Below, piece after piece: positions 33,277 through 42,186 of a stretch of DNA of 64,000 nucleotides. The position numbers and the translations under genes were made by a program. The notes beneath the pieces are model-generated. The model ran no database searches. It was not told the DNA's origin and saw only the letters and a program-made list of their open reading frames with translations. Every line of letters begins with the position of its first letter. Positions within the stretch are counted from its first letter, which is position 1. This DNA comes from JALOLV01 sp046295175 (GTDB lineage: Bacteria > Bacteroidota > Bacteroidia > Cytophagales > Spirosomataceae): positions 248,001 through 312,000 of the forward strand of contig JBKBNY010000006.1 of NCBI GenBank assembly GCA_046295175.1, in the 5' to 3' direction.

Positions 33277-33420
33277 TCGTAATGATTAATGACTTAAAAA
33301 GTCGTGAATGAATGAATAATTCAAAAACTGATGCAATTTTACAACCGAATTTTGATTTATTTGTACTTAAATAAAAAAACTTATTCACTAATTAGTTCAT
33401 TTTTCACCATAATTTATTGA

Positions 33421-34341
33421 ATGAAGGCATTAGTACTCGGAGGAGGTTCACTCAAAGGTTCGTGGCAAGTAGGTGCAGTACAGGCAGTTTTGGAAACGGG
33501 TTTTAAGCCCGACATGGTCTATGGGATTTCGGCAGGAGCCTTAAACGCCACATTTATTGCCCACGAAGCAGGTAAACAATACATCGAATCGCAAAGTATT
33601 AATTGGGATACTGTCAATAAGAAATTGATAAAATTTTGGCTCGAAAATATCAATGAGCCATCCGACATCGGTATTCTAAAATCAAAATTTACGATGGGGT
33701 ACGAAACCATGTTGAGCCGATTTGATGGTTTGATTGATACCACACCCCTCGACTCACTCATGCGTAGAACCATCGACATGAACGTTCTTCGCCGAAGCCC
33801 GATTCGGCTCAAAGTTGGGGCAGTCAATATCAACACAGGCGAAATGCACTACGCCGACCCACTCGAACAACATTATTTAGATTATCTTCGTGCAAGTAGC
33901 TCGTTGCCCATCATCATGCCTGCGATTCAGATTGGGGGCGACCACAAAAAAGTATTTATGGATGGAGGCTTGCGTGAAGTTGTACCACTCCGAAAAGCTG
34001 TTGAAGACGGTGCCGATGAAATTTACGCGATTGCGACCCACCCTAAACATCGCCACATGGATGATTTCAATTATCGTGGATTATTTAATCTGATTGAGCG
34101 AATCAAGGATATTACGGTAAATCAATTTGAAAACAGCGATATTGAATGGGCCGAAAACTACAACAAAAGTATGTTTGGTGTGGCTGGGTACAATCTCACT
34201 CGCAAGATAAAGCTAACAGTAATCCGACCGAGTGAGTCATTGCAAATTGATTTGACGAATTTCAATAAAAACGATATAAAAGAGATGATAAAGAAAGGTT
34301 TTGAACACGCCTACACGCAATTGAATGGGATAAAACTTTAG
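33421..34341 (+). CDS. Patatin-like phospholipase
   Basis: 306 residues. The patatin catalytic dyad is visible: oxyanion loop LVLGGGSLKGSWQVGA, nucleophile Ser in GISAG (near residue 38), and Asp in MDGGLREVVP. The family hydrolyses acyl esters of phospholipids. Other conserved features are LRASSSLPIIMPAI and a hydrophobic C-terminal helix. No signal peptide, so cytosolic or membrane-associated from the inside. Divergent from the polyprenyl synthase gene; the 144-bp gap should hold both promoters. Confidence 0.88.
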   Translation: MKALVLGGGSLKGSWQVGAVQAVLETGFKPDMVYGISAGALNATFIAHEAGKQYIESQSINWDTVNKKLIKFWLENINEPSDIGILKSKFTMGYETMLSRFDGLIDTTPLDSLMRRTIDMNVLRRSPIRLKVGAVNINTGEMHYADPLEQHYLDYLRASSSLPIIMPAIQIGGDHKKVFMDGGLREVVPLRKAVEDGADEIYAIATHPKHRHMDDFNYRGLFNLIERIKDITVNQFENSDIEWAENYNKSMFGVAGYNLTRKIKLTVIRPSESLQIDLTNFNKNDIKEMIKKGFEHAYTQLNGIKL

Positions 34342-34453
34342 TTTTTGGTATGTAATCTGGTTAACAAAATGGCTAAAAAAATCTACCAACATATCAATTT
34401 TGGGGATATTTCATAAACTTTCAATATAAACTGAAACTATTTTTAATAATTAA

Positions 34454-34484
34454 TTGGATATAATTAAAATAATAGCGACCTTTG
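34454..34484 (+). promoter_or_regulatory. Candidate Bacteroidota-type promoter of rpmB
   Basis: TTG at 34454-34456 and GACCTTTG at 34477-34484 are separated by about 20 bp, close to the -33 TTTG / -7 TAnnTTTG pattern of the phylum, which would start transcription near 34490 and give a ~40-nt leader. Confidence 0.45.
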
Positions 34485-34531
34485 CAGTCCGAAATTTGAA
34501 AGAATCGTATTAATCATAAATAATTAAGGCA

Positions 34532-34771
34532 ATGGCAAAGGTTTGTCAAATTACTGGTAAAAGAACACAAGTGGGAAATAACGTTTCTCACGCAAATAAT
34601 AAAACTAAGCGTAAGTTTTTCCCGAACTTGAAAAAGAAGAAATTCTTTTTAGAGTCTGAAGGTGTTTGGGTAGAATTGAAAGTTTCGACTTCTGCATTAC
34701 GCACTATCAATAAAAAAGGCTTAGAGGCTACTTTGATTCAAGCAGCTCGCAAAGGCACTTTGGCATTGTAA
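34532..34771 (+). CDS. rpmB: Large ribosomal subunit protein bL28
   Basis: 79 residues, the normal size: AKVCQITGKRTQVGNNVSHANN, RKFFPNLKKKKFF and VKVSTSALRTINKKGLEA are all bL28 hallmarks. It joins the 50S subunit. In many Bacteroidota rpmB is followed by rpmG (bL33) and a short DUF4295 gene; here the next plus-strand gene is far away and a strong terminator follows at once, so this copy is monocistronic. A and K richness and the candidate promoter fit high expression. Confidence 0.97.
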   Translation: MAKVCQITGKRTQVGNNVSHANNKTKRKFFPNLKKKKFFLESEGVWVELKVSTSALRTINKKGLEATLIQAARKGTLAL

Positions 34772-34795
34772 GAGTTTTTATTGCAAAGAAATAAT

Positions 34796-34846
34796 AAAGG
34801 TTTCGAGTTCGGTAATTTACCTCATCTCGAAACCTTTTCTGTTTTT
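34796..34846 (+). terminator. Terminator of rpmB
   Basis: AAAGGTTTCGAG (34796-34807) pairs with CTCGAAACCTTT (34826-34837); the loop contains a second small stem (GGTAA/TTACC). The following T-rich tail (CTGTTTTTATTATT) is on the plus strand. Confidence 0.8.
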
Positions 34847-34911
34847 ATTATTTTATTGGTTAGGTGCGTTTTGATATTCTGTCGGATTTCAAAAATCAAT
34901 TCCACAAAAAC

Positions 34912-35235
34912 TTATTTGTACTTTTCGGAGATATTACCGTAAAGACTTGACCCACGCGTAATAAACAAGTAAGCAACTGCAAAAATCAAAATTGGGATAC
35001 AAGTAAAGACCAAAGCCGAGTTCAGGTTTGCGATACTGACCTCCTCCCAAGACTTCCAAAAGGACATCCCAAGAATAAAAGGATAAGCAAAAATACTCGC
35101 TATAAATACCCAAGGAGCAATCTTTTTGTATGACTCTGGGTCATCGAATGCCATAAATGATAACCCCGCAATTCCGAACCACGGTATGAGTGTCAAACCT
35201 CCGATTACCTGCAAAATAATGATGACAATTTTCAT
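34912..35235 (-). CDS. Small four-helix membrane protein of unknown function
   Basis: 107 residues with hydrophobic segments at about 2-28, 42-60, 75-95 and short polar links (FDDPESYKK, WKSWEEVSIANL). No family recognised. It is alone on the minus strand, convergent with rpmB and divergent from pafA. The helices and good start (ATG 35235) support it being real, but there is no functional clue. Confidence 0.6.
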   Translation of the reverse strand: MKIVIIILQVIGGLTLIPWFGIAGLSFMAFDDPESYKKIAPWVFIASIFAYPFILGMSFWKSWEEVSIANLNSALVFTCIPILIFAVAYLFITRGSSLYGNISEKYK

Positions 35236-35497
35236 ATTCTAATAGTATAGATTTTTGCTTCCATGACAAGATTTCTTATCGAAATACAACAAAAAGGCAC
35301 CTAAAACCAAGAGTTTTTTGGTAATTTTATTTAAGGGTACAACAGCAAATGTAATACCATTTAATGAGTTTTTTTATACCATTCGATAAGTGGTAGGATA
35401 TTTTTGTGGACTGGCGAGAAATAGGGCAAAAGTGGTTTTTCGTCAAAATTTAATCATTAGGTTATCTCATTTTGGCACGGCATTCCTTTTAATTAAT

Positions 35498-35505
35498 TAC
35501 ATTTG
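35498..35505 (+). promoter_or_regulatory. Possible -7 box (TACATTTG) before pafA
   Basis: TACATTTG fits the phylum's TAnnTTTG -7 consensus and would start transcription near 35511, 20 bp before the pafA ATG. A TTTG upstream (about 23 bp away) is slightly too far to be an ideal -33 element. The rest of 35236-35531 shows nothing recognisable. Confidence 0.35.
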
Positions 35506-35531
35506 CGAATCAACAATTATCGCGACAATAA

Positions 35532-37142
35532 ATGAAAAACCTCACCTATCTCTTTTTACTACTCTCACTTAGTCTGATTGCTCAAAAGCCCAAACAATCC
35601 AGCCCCGATAAACCCAAATTGGTTGTCGGAATCATCGTTGACCAAATGCGTTACGATTATCTTTTTAGATATTACGACAAATACAGTTCGGGCGGACTCA
35701 AAAGAATGATGACAGAGGGGTTCAACTGCAAAAATAACCAATATCATTATGCAAGTACCGTAACTGGCCCTGGTCACTGCCATGTTTACACAGGCTCGGC
35801 TCCAGCTATAAGCGGAATCATAGGTAATGAATGGTACGATAAATATAAAAACCGCTCGGTCTATGTCGTAGAAGACTCAACGGTTTCGATAGTGGGTGAA
35901 GGTAGTGCTTCGGCTGGCAAAATGTCGCCAAAGAATATGCTCGTAACAACAATCACCGACCAACTAAGATTATCTAACGAATTCCAGTCGAAAGTTGTGG
36001 GTGTTGCCTTCAAAGACCGTGGCTCAATACTGCCTGCGGGTCATACTGGTACAGCGTATTGGTTTGATACTCGAAATGGCAACTGGATTACGAGTACATA
36101 TTATATGAAAGAATTACCAAATTGGGTAAAAGATTTCAATGCTCGTAAACTTCCGCAAAGTTACACCTCGCAAACTTGGAATACACTTTTACCAATCGAA
36201 CAATATACCGAAAGCGAAGCCGACGACCAGCCTTACGAAACTCAGATTTCGGGCGAAACAAAGGCAGTATTCCCACACAAAGTAACAATGGGTAGCCTTG
36301 CCCAAACACCTTACGGCAACACTTTGACCAAAGAATTTGCGATTTCGGCACTTAAAAGTGAAAAACTCGGAAAAGGTAAATTTACCGATTTCTTAGCCAT
36401 CAGTTTTTCATCGCCCGACTACGCAGGACACGCTTTTGGACCACGCTCGGTTGAGATTGAAGATATGTACTTGAGATTTGATAAAGACATCGAAGATTTA
36501 TTGAATAACCTCGATAAAGAAGTCGGTAAAGGCAATTACGTTGTCTTTATGTCGGCCGACCATGGTGTTGCCGAAATCCCTGCATACTTGAAAAAACATG
36601 GCATACCAGCAGGTTTGCATACGGGTGGAGAATTATTGACCAAGGTAAAAGCAATCACCAAGGCTGCTACGGGTGTTGATAGTTTGATTAAAGATTCGGA
36701 CAACTACCAACTTTATCTCAATCAGGATGTATTGAAAGCCAAAAACTTAACTGTCAAAGATGTTTTCGAGAAAATCAAACCCGAAATCGTTAAATTAGAA
36801 GGAGTTTATAATGCAGTTAATTTGCACGATTTATCGAGTTATAATATCCCGACAAAGTATGGCGAACTTGTAAAAAATGTATTTAATCCAAAACGAAGTG
36901 GCGATATTATGCTTTTGGTAGAACCTGCTTGGTTTAATGGCTACGTAAAAGGTACAACCCATGGTACGATGTGGAATTATGATACACACGTTCCGTTGCT
37001 TTGGTATGGCTGGAAGATTCCAAAAGGCGAAACAGCACAACCAACTTACATCGCCGACATCGCTCCTACTTTGGCTGCAATGTTGAATATCCTCGAACCA
37101 AACGGAAGCATCGGCAAACCGATTGAAGCATTGACTAAGTAA
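35532..37142 (+). CDS. pafA: PafA-type alkaline phosphatase
   Basis: 536 residues with signal peptide (KNLTYLFLLLSLSLIAQKP), so periplasmic or surface. It belongs to the phosphate-irrepressible PafA family, which hydrolyses phosphomonoesters with a Thr nucleophile and two Zn. Signatures: metal-binding VVGIIVDQMRYDYLFRYY, the nucleophile loop ASTVTGPGHCHVYTG (Thr near 78), AFKDRGSILPAGH (Arg/Lys contact), SFSSPDYAGHAFGP and FMSADHGVAEIP with the second-zinc ligands, and PAGLHTGG. Length is normal for PafA. It is monocistronic with its own terminator. In many Bacteroidota PafA supplies phosphate from organic phosphates regardless of phosphate status. Confidence 0.93.
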   Translation: MKNLTYLFLLLSLSLIAQKPKQSSPDKPKLVVGIIVDQMRYDYLFRYYDKYSSGGLKRMMTEGFNCKNNQYHYASTVTGPGHCHVYTGSAPAISGIIGNEWYDKYKNRSVYVVEDSTVSIVGEGSASAGKMSPKNMLVTTITDQLRLSNEFQSKVVGVAFKDRGSILPAGHTGTAYWFDTRNGNWITSTYYMKELPNWVKDFNARKLPQSYTSQTWNTLLPIEQYTESEADDQPYETQISGETKAVFPHKVTMGSLAQTPYGNTLTKEFAISALKSEKLGKGKFTDFLAISFSSPDYAGHAFGPRSVEIEDMYLRFDKDIEDLLNNLDKEVGKGNYVVFMSADHGVAEIPAYLKKHGIPAGLHTGGELLTKVKAITKAATGVDSLIKDSDNYQLYLNQDVLKAKNLTVKDVFEKIKPEIVKLEGVYNAVNLHDLSSYNIPTKYGELVKNVFNPKRSGDIMLLVEPAWFNGYVKGTTHGTMWNYDTHVPLLWYGWKIPKGETAQPTYIADIAPTLAAMLNILEPNGSIGKPIEALTK

Positions 37143-37160
37143 TGGTTAAATTTGTTAATT

Positions 37161-37188
37161 GTTAATCGTGAATAGTTAATCGTGAATT
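37161..37188. repeat. Tandem 14-bp repeat GTTAATCGTGAATA/T
   Basis: GTTAATCGTGAATA (37161-37174) is followed directly by GTTAATCGTGAATT. A degenerate copy (GTTAATCGTAAATA then GTTATCGTAA) lies at 38201-38224 on the other side of the ROK gene. Confidence 0.5.
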
Positions 37189-37213
37189 GAAATATTTTTT
37201 ATCATAATAAGAG

Positions 37214-37249
37214 CAAATCCCTCTCTGTCTGAAGAGGGATTTGTTTTTG
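37214..37249 (+). terminator. Terminator of pafA, possibly bidirectional
   Basis: CAAATCCCTCT (37214-37224) pairs with AGAGGGATTTG (37233-37243), 8-nt loop, then TTTTTGT. On the other strand it lies just after the ROK gene stop (37253) but with a weaker T-run. Confidence 0.8.
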
Positions 37250-37252
37250 TAT

Positions 37253-38167
37253 CTATAAATTTCTTACTAACTCCGCTGCACCAAAAACCCCTGCACTATC
37301 GCCCAATTTGGGCTTCAAAAATAAGGTTTCGACAACTCGATTGTTAAAAATGTAGTTTTCTACACGCTTTACGCCTTCTGTGTAAAGTAAGTCAATATTC
37401 CCAACGCCTCCCCCAATCACGATACAATCAGGGTCAAGAACATTGATTATTGAAGTAATAGCTTTTGAGAATGAATCTAACAAATGCTCAATCGTTTGGG
37501 TAGCAAAAGCATCTGTACCTGCCAAATGTCTTTGATAAATCTCTTTTAAGCGAAGTTTTTGACCACTGATTCGCTCATAATAGCGTTCGAGAGCTGGGCC
37601 AGCAAAAACTTTTTCATTACAACCTTTTTTGCCACAGTAGCAATCTTCTCCATTGTAGTCAAAAACAATGTGCCCCCACTCACCACCAATTCCGTGGCGG
37701 CCATTTATTACTTTTCCATCAACAATTACTCCGCCACCAACACCTGTACCCAAAATCACCCCAAAAACCACCTTTGCATCTGGCATTACATCTTTTACGA
37801 CTCCCATATTGGCTTCGGCAAGGGCAAAACAGTTGGCATCGTTGGCAATTTCTATAGGAACTCCAATTTTTTTCTCAATATCGGCTTTGAGAGGCATCCC
37901 ATTCAAACAAGTGGTATTGCAGTTTTTCATAGTTTGGCTCGATGGATTCAATGCACCAGGAGTACTAAATCCAACGGCGGTTGGTGTCAAACCTGTTTCG
38001 GCTTTTAGCATATCAATCAAAACACCAATTTGATTAACGATATGTTCGTAACCATTGGCAGCTCCGGTATCAACTCTCGGGCGAGCCATTATTTTGCCAG
38101 TTTCGGCTTCGATTACAATTCCTTCGATTTTGGTTCCTCCCAAATCAACACCCCAAAGGTATTTCAT
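37253..38167 (-). CDS. ROK family sugar kinase
   Basis: 304 residues of the ROK fold: ATP motif WGVDLGGTKIEGIV, sugar/ATP loop GVILGTGVGGGVIVDG, GGEWGHIVFDYNG with the catalytic Asp in IANDANCFALAE, and a structural zinc site CYCGKKGCNE. It phosphorylates a hexose such as glucose, fructose or N-acetylglucosamine, feeding glycolysis; the exact sugar cannot be read from sequence. No DNA-binding domain is present, so it is an enzyme rather than a NagC-type repressor. Transcribed alone. Confidence 0.9.
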   Translation of the reverse strand: MKYLWGVDLGGTKIEGIVIEAETGKIMARPRVDTGAANGYEHIVNQIGVLIDMLKAETGLTPTAVGFSTPGALNPSSQTMKNCNTTCLNGMPLKADIEKKIGVPIEIANDANCFALAEANMGVVKDVMPDAKVVFGVILGTGVGGGVIVDGKVINGRHGIGGEWGHIVFDYNGEDCYCGKKGCNEKVFAGPALERYYERISGQKLRLKEIYQRHLAGTDAFATQTIEHLLDSFSKAITSIINVLDPDCIVIGGGVGNIDLLYTEGVKRVENYIFNNRVVETLFLKPKLGDSAGVFGAAELVRNL

Positions 38168-38474
38168 AATTATTAAGATAGGTTTTGTTTTACATAAGTG
38201 GTTAATCGTAAATAGTTATCGTAACGGCGAACCGTTTGTTAATCAAAATTCATAATCACTTGACTATCAGCATTATATTGACGATTAATAATTAACCATT
38301 AACTAATTTATATCATTGGTTCAAAGGTTTTTCTCAAGGTTCGTTAGGGGTATTAATCCGTTAACTTGTCATTAACAAAAAGCAAGCAACCATACCTTGC
38401 AAAAAATCATCTAACATTCAGAATCCAAAACTAATAATGATTCTGTAATTCACAATTATAAACCTCTCATTTAC
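38168..38474. other. 307-bp divergent intergenic region
   Basis: It lies between the ROK gene (minus) and the DUF2807 gene (plus), so both promoters should be here. It contains the degenerate GTTAATCGTAAATA repeat (38201-38224), AACGG/CCGTT inverted bases near 38223-38236 and A/T-rich GTTAAT-type stretches. I see no open reading frame, RNA gene or riboswitch. Confidence 0.4.
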
Positions 38475-39188
38475 ATGAAAAAGCTAATTTATATAGGATT
38501 AATCGCCATCGGAGCTGTGGCATTAACCTCTTGCGAACCCACCCTTGTAGGCAACCGCGATGTTGAGCGTGAATTTCGCCGTACTTCTTATTTTGATGAA
38601 ATCGAATTAAATATTGCCGCCGAAGTGATTTTGCGTCAAGGGCCTGTCAAAGATATTGAGATTGAAGCCGAAAGCAATGTTTTGAATGTTTTGGATACTC
38701 GAATCAGCGGAAATACTCTCCGAATCACTTACAACGGAGGTTGGGTCAGAACCAATCGTCCAGTAAGAATCTGGATTCAGATTCCAGAAGTTGATGCCAT
38801 CCGAGTTTCGGGTTCGGGTAAAGTCATCAGCGATAACACCATAATCGGCAAAAACTTACAGATTCGTATGTCGGGTAGTGGTTTGATTGATGTTGCCGCC
38901 GATATAAAAAACGAGATTGATGCAAATATCAGTGGTTCGGGTTTGATTTATTTAGAAGGCGATGCCTACTACGCCGATTATGATGTAAGTGGAAGCGGTA
39001 GAATCGAAGGATTTAACATGGAGGTTGATAATACAGATATTGATATTACAGGCTCTGGGCGTTGCGAAACAACAACTTATAACCGCTTAGATGTGGCAAT
39101 TTCGGGAAGTGGCGATGCTTATTTTAGAGGTAAACCCGCCATCAAAACTCGGATTTCTGGCTCAGGTAAATTATTCGACGCAAACTAA
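38475..39188 (+). CDS. DUF2807 (head GIN domain) lipoprotein
   Basis: 237 residues with lipobox ALTSC (Cys20). The domain is a right-handed beta-helix made of repeated SGSG turns: VSGSGKVIS, MSGSGLIDVA, ISGSGLIYLEGDAYY, VSGSGRIEGF, ITGSGRCE, ISGSGDAYF, ISGSGKLF, about one per 15-25 residues. That is exactly the putative auto-transporter adhesin, head GIN domain family. It is probably displayed on the outer membrane; function is not known, adhesion is often suggested. Monocistronic, with a strong terminator. Confidence 0.9.
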   Translation: MKKLIYIGLIAIGAVALTSCEPTLVGNRDVEREFRRTSYFDEIELNIAAEVILRQGPVKDIEIEAESNVLNVLDTRISGNTLRITYNGGWVRTNRPVRIWIQIPEVDAIRVSGSGKVISDNTIIGKNLQIRMSGSGLIDVAADIKNEIDANISGSGLIYLEGDAYYADYDVSGSGRIEGFNMEVDNTDIDITGSGRCETTTYNRLDVAISGSGDAYFRGKPAIKTRISGSGKLFDAN

Positions 39189-39214
39189 AATTCAATCAAA
39201 ACCCTAATAATAAT

Positions 39215-39254
39215 CCCGATAGGTCTCAGAAACCTATCGGGGTTTTGTTTTTTT
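39215..39254 (+). terminator. Terminator of the DUF2807 gene
   Basis: CCCGATAGGT (39215-39224) pairs with ACCTATCGGG (39232-39241), 7-nt loop, followed by GTTTTGTTTTTTT. Confidence 0.85.
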
Positions 39255-39312
39255 AGGCAAATTTTTCGTAAATATGCGGCCAGATTCCATCAAACTCAAA
39301 ACCAATAATTGA

Positions 39313-41463
39313 ATGAAAAAGCACCTAAATTTATTTGTAACTCTAATGCTTGGCTTAGGGTTATTTTCATGTAAAAACGATTCAAAAACTGAAATGACAA
39401 CTCCAAAAACACAAGACGATTTTCCGAAACCGCCCGTAGCTGAGATTATCCCACAAGAATTTAGCGAACACGGCAATAAACGCATCGACAACTATTATTG
39501 GCTGCGAGATAAAGAGAATCCAAAGGTAATTGAATACATCAAAGCCGAAAATGCCTACTGCGATACTGCAATGGCTCATACAAAAGCTTTTCAAGATAAA
39601 CTTTTTGCCGAAATGAAAGGTCGCATCAAAGAAGAAGACCAGTCGGTTCCGTATCTCGAAAACGGCTATTATTATTATTCTCGCACCGAAACTGGCAAAC
39701 AATACGGAATCAATTGCCGTAAAAAAGGAAATTTAGAAGCCAAAGAAGAAGTTTTGATTGACGGAAACAAAATGGCCGAGGGCAAAAATGCTTTTATCAA
39801 TGCAGGTTTTGAAGTAAGTCCTGACAATAAATTGATGGCATATCTGCACAATTTCACGGGTTCTTATGCAGAATTTACCCTAAAATTCAAGGATTTAACA
39901 ACCGGAAAAGACCTCCCCGATGTCCTTGATAAATGTGATGGTTTTACTTGGGCAAACGATAACAAAACGGTTTTCTATGTTGTGCCTAATAAGTCGCTTC
40001 GCCCCTACCGAATCTATAAACACGTTTTAGGCTCGAAAAAAGATGAGTTGATATACGAAGAAAAAGACGAACGCTTTAGTTGTGGAGTCGGTAAAACCAA
40101 AACGGGTGATTTTCTTTTCATTTATTCGGGTAGCACCACGACAACCGAAATGCAGTATCTGAGTGCCAACGAGCCAAATGGCAAGTTTAAGGTATTTCTT
40201 CCGCGTGTAAAAGACGTTGATTATTCGGTTGACCATCACAAAAACAAATTCTTTATCAAGTGGAAAGACAACGAAAACAAAAACTCTAAAATCTACGAAG
40301 CACCATTGACTGGATTTGAAGATAAGAGTACATGGAAAGAAGTTATCAAACACGACCCTAAAGTTAAGATTGAGGGAATTGAGGTTTTTGAAAAATTTTT
40401 GGCACTTTCGGTTCGTACAAATGGACTCCGAGAAATCAGAATCATGAATTTGGCCGATAATAAGATTTCGAGTGTCAATTTCCCAGAACCAGTTTACAAT
40501 GTTTCAAAAGGGTATAATCCCGAATACAACGCCACAACGGTTCGTTATACGTATCAATCGCTCAACCGCCCACGTACAACATACGAATACGATATGGCGA
40601 CCGCAAAGAGTGTTAAATTGAAAGAACAGGAGATTCCGAGCGGTTTCGATGCCGAAAAATACGAGGTTAAGCGACTTTTTGCCACTGCAAAAGACGGTGT
40701 GAAAGTGCCAATGGCAATTGTTTATAAAAAAGGACTCGACTTCAACGGTAAAAATCCAGCTTTGCTTTATGCTTATGGTTCTTATGGCGTAAATACCGAT
40801 GCTAATTTCGATGCGAATGTTTTCAGTTTGGTTGACCGTGGATTCGTTTACGGAATCGCACAGATTCGTGGTGGAAGCGAAATGGGTGAAGAATGGTACG
40901 AAGACGGTAAACTGATGAAAAAAATGAATACTTTCACCGATTTTATCGCTTGTGCCGAGCAACTCATCAAAGATAAATATACGTCATCTGAATACCTCGC
41001 TGTCAATGGCGGCAGTGCTGGTGGGCTACTGATGGGGGCTATCACCAACCTTCGTCCCGATTTATTCAAGGTGGTTGTTGCCGAAGTACCATTCGTAGAT
41101 GTGATGAATACCATGCTCGATACTTCGTTGCCGCTTACAACTCAGGAATACGAAGAATGGGGAAATCCGAATGAAAAAGAAGCATACCAATACATGATGA
41201 GTTATTCGCCGTACGATAACCTCAAAAAAGGAAATTACCCCAATATTTTAGCAACGGGAGGCTTGAACGACTCACAAGTAGGATTCCACGAGCCAACCAA
41301 ATGGGTTGCCAAATTGCGTACGCTCAAAACCGATAAAAACTTATTACTTCTAAAAATAAACATGGATTCGGGCCACGGTGGGGCCACTGGTCGTTTCGAT
41401 TATTTGAAAGAAGAAGCATTCAGATATGCTTTTATCATGGATAGAATCGGAGTAAAATATTAA
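39313..41463 (+). CDS. Oligopeptidase B-like S9A prolyl oligopeptidase family lipoprotein
   Basis: 716 residues with lipobox GLFSC. The N-terminal ~410 residues form the seven-bladed propeller, starting EHGNKRIDNYYWLRDKENP, a classic S9A entry motif. The catalytic alpha/beta-hydrolase domain has the nucleophile in NGGSAGGLLMGA (Ser near 560), the Asp in ATGGLNDSQVGF and the His in DSGHGGATGR. The DxxxPLTxxEYEEWGNP segment is typical of oligopeptidase B, which cuts after basic residues in short peptides. Unlike the usual cytosolic enzyme, it carries a lipoprotein signal, so it acts in the periplasm or at the surface. The M23 gene follows after 42 bp. Confidence 0.88.
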   Translation: MKKHLNLFVTLMLGLGLFSCKNDSKTEMTTPKTQDDFPKPPVAEIIPQEFSEHGNKRIDNYYWLRDKENPKVIEYIKAENAYCDTAMAHTKAFQDKLFAEMKGRIKEEDQSVPYLENGYYYYSRTETGKQYGINCRKKGNLEAKEEVLIDGNKMAEGKNAFINAGFEVSPDNKLMAYLHNFTGSYAEFTLKFKDLTTGKDLPDVLDKCDGFTWANDNKTVFYVVPNKSLRPYRIYKHVLGSKKDELIYEEKDERFSCGVGKTKTGDFLFIYSGSTTTTEMQYLSANEPNGKFKVFLPRVKDVDYSVDHHKNKFFIKWKDNENKNSKIYEAPLTGFEDKSTWKEVIKHDPKVKIEGIEVFEKFLALSVRTNGLREIRIMNLADNKISSVNFPEPVYNVSKGYNPEYNATTVRYTYQSLNRPRTTYEYDMATAKSVKLKEQEIPSGFDAEKYEVKRLFATAKDGVKVPMAIVYKKGLDFNGKNPALLYAYGSYGVNTDANFDANVFSLVDRGFVYGIAQIRGGSEMGEEWYEDGKLMKKMNTFTDFIACAEQLIKDKYTSSEYLAVNGGSAGGLLMGAITNLRPDLFKVVVAEVPFVDVMNTMLDTSLPLTTQEYEEWGNPNEKEAYQYMMSYSPYDNLKKGNYPNILATGGLNDSQVGFHEPTKWVAKLRTLKTDKNLLLLKINMDSGHGGATGRFDYLKEEAFRYAFIMDRIGVKY

Positions 41464-41468
41464 CAGAG

Positions 41469-41490
41469 GGGCGAGTCACCAGATTCGCCC
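41469..41490. repeat. Palindrome GGGCGAGTC-acca-GATTCGCCC
   Basis: 9-bp stem with one G-T wobble and a 4-nt loop between the oligopeptidase and M23 genes, six bases after the stop. No U-tract follows, so read-through into the M23 gene is likely. Related to the palindrome at 8306-8322. Confidence 0.45.
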
Positions 41491-41505
41491 ATAATTCAGA
41501 AAAGA

Positions 41506-42147
41506 ATGATTAATAATCTGATTAATACCCATTTCAAACCTATCATACCTTTAGATTTTACCGCTAAAAATACTGATTTAGAAAACATCAATTTGGCAAA
41601 CACCGTCGATTTCAATGAGTATGTTTTTGGGAAATTACTCGAAAATAATTCAAAAATCGGTATTGGCGGATACTTCGAGCATCGCGTAATTTATCGCCGC
41701 TCTGAGCATTTCAATCAGTCAGATTCCGAGCCTCGGAGTATTCATTTAGGTATTGATGTTTGGGCAACGGCAGGTACAGAAATTTACACTCCACAAGACG
41801 GAATCGTGCATAGTTTTGCCGATAATAATAATTTTGGAGATTATGGGCCAACTATTATTCTGGAACATAGAATTAATGGTAAATCGTATTTCTCGCTCTA
41901 CGGTCATTTGTCAAGAAAATCGTTAAATGGAATCTACGAAGGAAAAATCTTTCGAAAAGGAGATTTACTTGCATGGATTGGGAATTTTCCAGAAAACGGT
42001 GATTGGCCACCCCATCTGCATTTTCAAGTAATGAATGATATTTGTGGAATGAAAGGCGATTTTGCGGGAGTCTGTGCGATTTCGGAAGTTGAGAAATACA
42101 AACAAATATGCCTTAATCCAATGGAGTTTTTGAATCTTCCTATTTAA
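41506..42147 (+). CDS. M23 family metallopeptidase (LytM-like)
   Basis: 213 residues. Zinc-site motifs are IHLGIDVWATAGTEIY (His and Asp), YGHLS and PPHLHFQV (second His-x-His), so the catalytic metal site is complete. M23 enzymes cut peptidoglycan cross-bridges or other glycine-containing links. No signal peptide is evident, which is unusual for a cell-wall enzyme, so it could be cytosolic or use a non-classical route. It is 42 bp downstream of the oligopeptidase gene and ends at a bidirectional terminator. Confidence 0.88.
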   Translation: MINNLINTHFKPIIPLDFTAKNTDLENINLANTVDFNEYVFGKLLENNSKIGIGGYFEHRVIYRRSEHFNQSDSEPRSIHLGIDVWATAGTEIYTPQDGIVHSFADNNNFGDYGPTIILEHRINGKSYFSLYGHLSRKSLNGIYEGKIFRKGDLLAWIGNFPENGDWPPHLHFQVMNDICGMKGDFAGVCAISEVEKYKQICLNPMEFLNLPI

Positions 42148-42185
42148 AATAAACCCTGACAGGATGACTCCTGTCAGGGTTTATT
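42148..42185. terminator. Bidirectional terminator between the M23 gene and ABC permease
   Basis: AATAAACCCTGACAGG pairs with CCTGTCAGGGTTTATT around ATGACT. It sits 1-2 bp from both convergent stops. Its CCTGACAGG core recurs in the 62651-62699 palindrome. Confidence 0.8.
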
Positions 42186-42186
42186 A

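Noticed and set aside
40504..40962. 152-residue open frame antisense to the oligopeptidase gene
   Set aside because: It lies fully opposite a strongly supported coding sequence, and its composition is that of a complement shadow.
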